Of a DNA stretch of 14,565 nt, positions 13,845 through 14,565 are shown piece after piece. The position numbers and the translations under genes are program-made. A model generated the notes under the pieces. It was not told the origin of the DNA. It saw only the letters and a program-made list of their open reading frames with translations, and did no database searches. Source of the DNA: an uncultured bacterium (lineage in GTDB: Bacteria > Actinomycetota > Coriobacteriia > Coriobacteriales > Coriobacteriaceae); NCBI GenBank assembly GCA_905214905.1, contig CAJMNK010000054.1:1-14565 (forward strand), read 5' to 3'. Each line of letters begins with the position of its first letter. The stretch's first letter is position 1.

Positions 13845-14468
13845 ATGGCAAAGAAACCCGATTCGTTCTACTTTGACAACTACGTCGCCTGCGCCGACCT
13901 CGCCGTCCAGGCCGCCGAGCTGCTTACCAAGATTTTCGAGAACTTCGATCCCGCGAAGATTCACGATATGCTCGACAAGATGCACGCGATCGAGCATGCG
14001 GCCGACAAGAAGCACCATGAGCTTGAGGACGCCCTGCTCACGGCCTTTATCACCCCGCTTGAGCGCGAGGACCTGGACCTGATGAGCTGCTCGCTCGACA
14101 CCGTGCTCGACCGTATCGAGGGCGTCGTGCAGCGCGTCTACTTCACCAACATCCAGAGCATCCATCCCGATGCCATCGTGATCGCCCACAAGGTGACCGA
14201 CGCCTGCCGCGCCATGAAGGACCTGATGGTCGAGCTGCCCAACTACCGCAAGTCCAAGACCCTACGCGAACTCGTCATCCAGATCAACACGATCGAGTCC
14301 GAGGCCGACGAGCTCTACATCAACGCCATGCGCAACCTACATGTCAACGGCAAGGATCCGCTTGAGGTCATCGCCTGGCGTGACGTCTACGCCTTCCTGG
14401 AGTACTGCGCTGACTGCTGCGAGAATGTGGCCGATGTCGTGGATTCGATTGTCATGAAGAACAGTTAA
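13845..14468 (+). CDS. DUF47 / PhoU-like phosphate transport regulator
   Basis: A 207-residue, almost entirely helical cytosolic protein of the DUF47 (PF01865) family, distantly related to PhoU, that accompanies PiT permeases and is thought to modulate them. Acidic metal-binding-type motifs are visible: IEHAADKKHHELED, FITPLEREDL, IESEADELYINAM and the C-terminal CENVADVVDSIVMKN. Length matches the family (about 205-215). The ATG at 13845 follows GAAAGGA by about 8 nt. It is co-oriented with and directly downstream of the permease, so the pair is probably one operon; the small spacer has no hairpin with a T-run. Confidence 0.94.
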   Translation: MAKKPDSFYFDNYVACADLAVQAAELLTKIFENFDPAKIHDMLDKMHAIEHAADKKHHELEDALLTAFITPLEREDLDLMSCSLDTVLDRIEGVVQRVYFTNIQSIHPDAIVIAHKVTDACRAMKDLMVELPNYRKSKTLRELVIQINTIESEADELYINAMRNLHVNGKDPLEVIAWRDVYAFLEYCADCCENVADVVDSIVMKNS

Positions 14469-14495
14469 TTGGGGGTACGTGTCCCGGCGGCGAAG

Positions 14496-14565
14496 GGCCG
14501 GCCACGGTTTGCTTTCTCACTCCGGCTGCGCAGCAGAGTCGTTCGAAAGTAAACCGTGGCCGGCC
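14496..14565. repeat. 21-bp inverted repeat at right edge
   Basis: Arms 14496-14516 and 14545-14565 are complementary at 20 of 21 positions around a 28-nt loop that itself contains the palindrome CTGCGCAG. The outer ends are GGCCGGCC. The right arm stops at the window border, so the repeat may be longer. It begins 28 nt after the DUF47 stop and could terminate the phosphate operon or be a dispersed repeat. Confidence 0.75.

Noticed and set aside
8665..14468. Reading the minus-strand accessory genes plus the phosphate operon as one novel defence or signalling system
   Set aside because: Terminators separate the genes, orientations differ, and each family has a known independent role. No nuclease, toxin, reverse transcriptase or nucleotide cyclase is present.

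Overview
The window looks like a chromosomal segment from a high-GC Actinomycetota gut bacterium of the Coriobacteriia, most likely Collinsella or a close relative. This is inferred from G/C-rich third codon positions, strong GGAG-type ribosome sites, the gene families and their order; no marker gene confirms it. I see no insertion sequence, prophage, CRISPR array, rRNA or tRNA. Most of the content is housekeeping and metabolic, so any novelty lies in intergenic structure and a few atypical proteins.

Left part (1-5448): a hairpin-rich stretch without a confident gene, then polA on the minus strand (DNA polymerase I with an apparently dead proofreading domain). Divergent from it are an M18 zinc aminopeptidase and a YaaA-family peroxide-stress protein on the plus strand, separated by a long imperfect palindrome that can act as a terminator.

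Middle (5449-8664): an unknown single-span membrane protein on the minus strand, divergent from the thiamine pyrimidine branch. A TPP riboswitch controls thiC (HMP-P synthase). After a terminator and a separate promoter-like element comes thiD (HMP/HMP-P kinase). Together thiC and thiD make and phosphorylate the HMP moiety of thiamine. A perfect 22-bp hairpin closes this block between convergent genes.

Right-middle (8665-12477), all minus strand: a pentapeptide-repeat protein, an SGNH esterase resembling the mycobacterial arylesterase/acyltransferase MsAcT, a PARG-like macrodomain protein (TIGR02452 type) whose signature reads QEA instead of QEE, a Bax inhibitor-1 family membrane protein, and a small conserved-looking unknown protein that may have a leaderless transcript. 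Terminators separate several of these, so they look mostly monocistronic.

Right end (12478-14565): a divergent regulatory region, then a PiT-type phosphate permease and a DUF47 (PhoU-like) partner in a two-gene operon. The permease leader carries a perfect Shine-Dalgarno followed by a three-codon ORF in frame with it. A 21-bp inverted repeat ends exactly at the window edge and may extend beyond it.
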